Part shown: positions 62,430-64,000 of the stretch, piece after piece
Numbering within the stretch: position 1 is the stretch's first letter
How the letters are laid out: each line of letters begins with the position of its first letter
Assembly (NCBI GenBank): GCA_905220665.1
Contig: CAJNAR010000166.1
Span: 310,001-374,000, forward strand
Reading direction: 5' to 3'
DNA length: 64,000 nucleotides
Source: Albugo candida
Lineage: Eukaryota > Oomycota > Peronosporomycetes > Albuginales > Albuginaceae
The notes under the pieces: generated by a model
What the model saw: the letters and a program-made list of their open reading frames with translations, nothing else
What the model was told of the DNA's origin: nothing
Database searches by the model: none
Position numbers and translations under genes: made by a program

Positions 62430-64000
62430 TCACATCTCTTCAGCTCCGGGATTGTCTTTGACCCACCGTGACAGCAGGACCGGAACATCTTCATGCATTA
62501 TAACAGCGGGCTCCCAGCTGTTTTCCGCGCTATCTAGTTCGATCCATTCGACCAAGATTTCCCATGTCTATGTATCGCGATTGATACGGCACTCCAAGAA
62601 TCGTTTCACAGATGCCCGCCATTCGCGAACACGATATGATCCTTTAGGTCCTGCGTAACTTCCAAATAACCTTCTTTGTAAAGCCGTAGGCGCGAAGCAT
62701 GACGCGCGTGAACATCGTAGGGTTCCATTAGTTCCTGATACACCCAATCGTTTAATGTAGACACCACACGGTATGGTCCTTTCCACCGTAGGACCAATTT
62801 GTTTGCGTGCTTCATGACTTGACCGGATAGGACAAAATCACCAATTTCAAAATTAATACATATGACGCCCTTTTTTTCGGCTATGACGGCGTCTTGCTGC
62901 CTCATTCTTTTGTTTTGCAGCCTCAGATAACGCCTGATGCATATGTGCCAATGTATCTTGAAGGGTTTGGATAGAGTCTTGCTGTTTGGTAGTCAACTCT
63001 AGCGCGGTCATAGAGTCCAAATTGTTCCATGCCGCCGTCCGATATAACACGCTGACCGGATCTCCTGCTGGAAGGGCCGTAAACCCCGTAACCGGTGCGT
63101 ACCCATTCAATCGAGCCGATGGTAGTTGATTTACAGACGATTGACAGAGCGGCAACAAACTGGGCCACTCTGCAATCCTCAGCTTCCTCTCGCTCAAAAG
63201 ACATCGCATTATCTTGAGTAACTGACGTATTAGTACTTCGAACGACCCATTCGCCCACGGACAATACGCCGTCACGAAATGATGTTTCATGCGTAGGATT
63301 TTTGACAATTTCGATATAACTTCATTCTTGAAATCTGACCCTCTATCGGATACCCAGACCGAGACCGCGCCATACCGTTTAAACCAATCCAATATTGCTG
63401 CCACGGTGACATCCGTGTTGGCCACCACACTAGGAATAAACTCACAAAACCCGCTCATTCCATCCTTAAATACGAGCACATAACGATATCCTCCACTGCC
63501 TGCAGGCATGGATAGAGAATCGAAATGTAAGATTTCGTTCGGTTTGGTTGCTCTCAGAGTCTCTCCAAATGGGCGAGGACATCTCCCTCCTCGCGCTGAA
63601 AGACAGTGTAGACATCGAAGCACGAATTCTTTCACGTCACGATTCATCGAGCTCCATGTGACATGCTTTGACAATATCTGGAATGTCGTCGCGACACCAC
63701 GATGACCTGCAGAACCCGCATGTACCACAATACACAAGCGTTGCTGAATTGTGACGGCACTATCAGGAATCCATATTCGATTTTCCGTATCTATTAAGAC
63801 ACCACGTTCCTTGTCTGTCGTTAATTTTGGGATTTCTAAACGGCTGCGTTCCTGCGAAGCGGATTGTACCAGCTTAATTTCGTCCAACGACGGCCACTCG
63901 AAAGCAGTATCTTCCAGCGGTGTTACTTTTTGTTCAACAGCCAGAGCATAGCATTTGGTGGTACTCTGTTTCGTTTTTTGATTTGGCGATCCCCAACGGG
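62430..64000 (-). mobile_element. Degenerate Ty3/gypsy chromovirus-like retrotransposon, 3' part of pol
   Basis: On the minus strand the frame enters from beyond the window with an RNase H end (RWGSPNQ), then an integrase with the His-His-Cys-Cys zinc pattern (HAGSAGHRGV...CLHC) and the Asp-Asp-Glu catalytic residues in HFDSL, VSDRGSDF and NGSFEV. A GPY/F-like module (RWKGPYRVV) and a chromodomain-like end (EILVEWIELDSAENSWEP) follow. The integrase frame stops at 62853, the next module lies in another frame (62606-62905), and a TAG (62568-62570) lies inside the chromodomain, so the copy is broken by at least two frame changes and one stop. No LTR was identified. Confidence 0.8.

Noticed and set aside
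1..64000. CRISPR arrays, tRNA or rRNA genes
   Set aside because: No short regularly spaced repeats, no cloverleaf with a recognisable T-loop, and no rRNA signature were found by eye; the eukaryotic content also argues against CRISPR.

Overview
The window looks like AT-leaning nuclear DNA of a plant-parasitic oomycete, and an Albugo-like white rust is my best guess. This is inference from four things: dense genes with 43-71 nt introns, oomycete-type domain combinations, a cluster of secreted RxLR-like proteins, and a decayed Ty3/gypsy element. I could not check the species against any database.

Positions 1-25,617 are a compact housekeeping block. It holds an acidic protein fragment, an unknown two-exon gene, an ApaH-like phosphatase, an unknown membrane protein, a GDPD enzyme with CBM20, discoidin and cyclic-nucleotide domains, a four-RRM RNA-binding protein, a TauD-like dioxygenase, a PIG-O type GPI ethanolamine-phosphate transferase, and a giant ubiquitin-specific protease of 3,039 aa. 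About 4 kb without a convincing gene follows (25,618-29,627).

Positions 29,628-50,431 are a second housekeeping block. It holds a hypothetical gene, an FHA protein, a membrane protein with repeated LEA2/DUF3712-like domains, a tail-anchored protein, a WW protein, a FYVE-SYLF protein with an 8-nt microexon, a small secreted protein, a peroxisomal MaoC hydratase, cystathionine beta-synthase, a Pho88/SND3 homologue and a short, probably mitochondrial, topoisomerase II. Many gene models were rebuilt by joining exons across short GT-AG introns. The junctions are supported by reading frame and by restored family motifs, not by transcripts.

Positions 50,437-60,713 are a tandem segmental duplication. 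Each unit carries one A gene and one B gene, all on the minus strand. All four encode or encoded secreted proteins with related signal peptides and an RxLR/RxLQ-type motif. In unit 1 the B gene is a pseudogene. In unit 2 both genes have grown by internal tandem repeats (414 nt in A2, 309 nt in B2). A conserved element of about 20 nt lies 115-170 bp upstream of all four start codons. The window ends in a broken Ty3/gypsy pol gene (62,430-64,000). The fast-evolving effector-like cluster therefore lies between a conserved topoisomerase gene and a retroelement.
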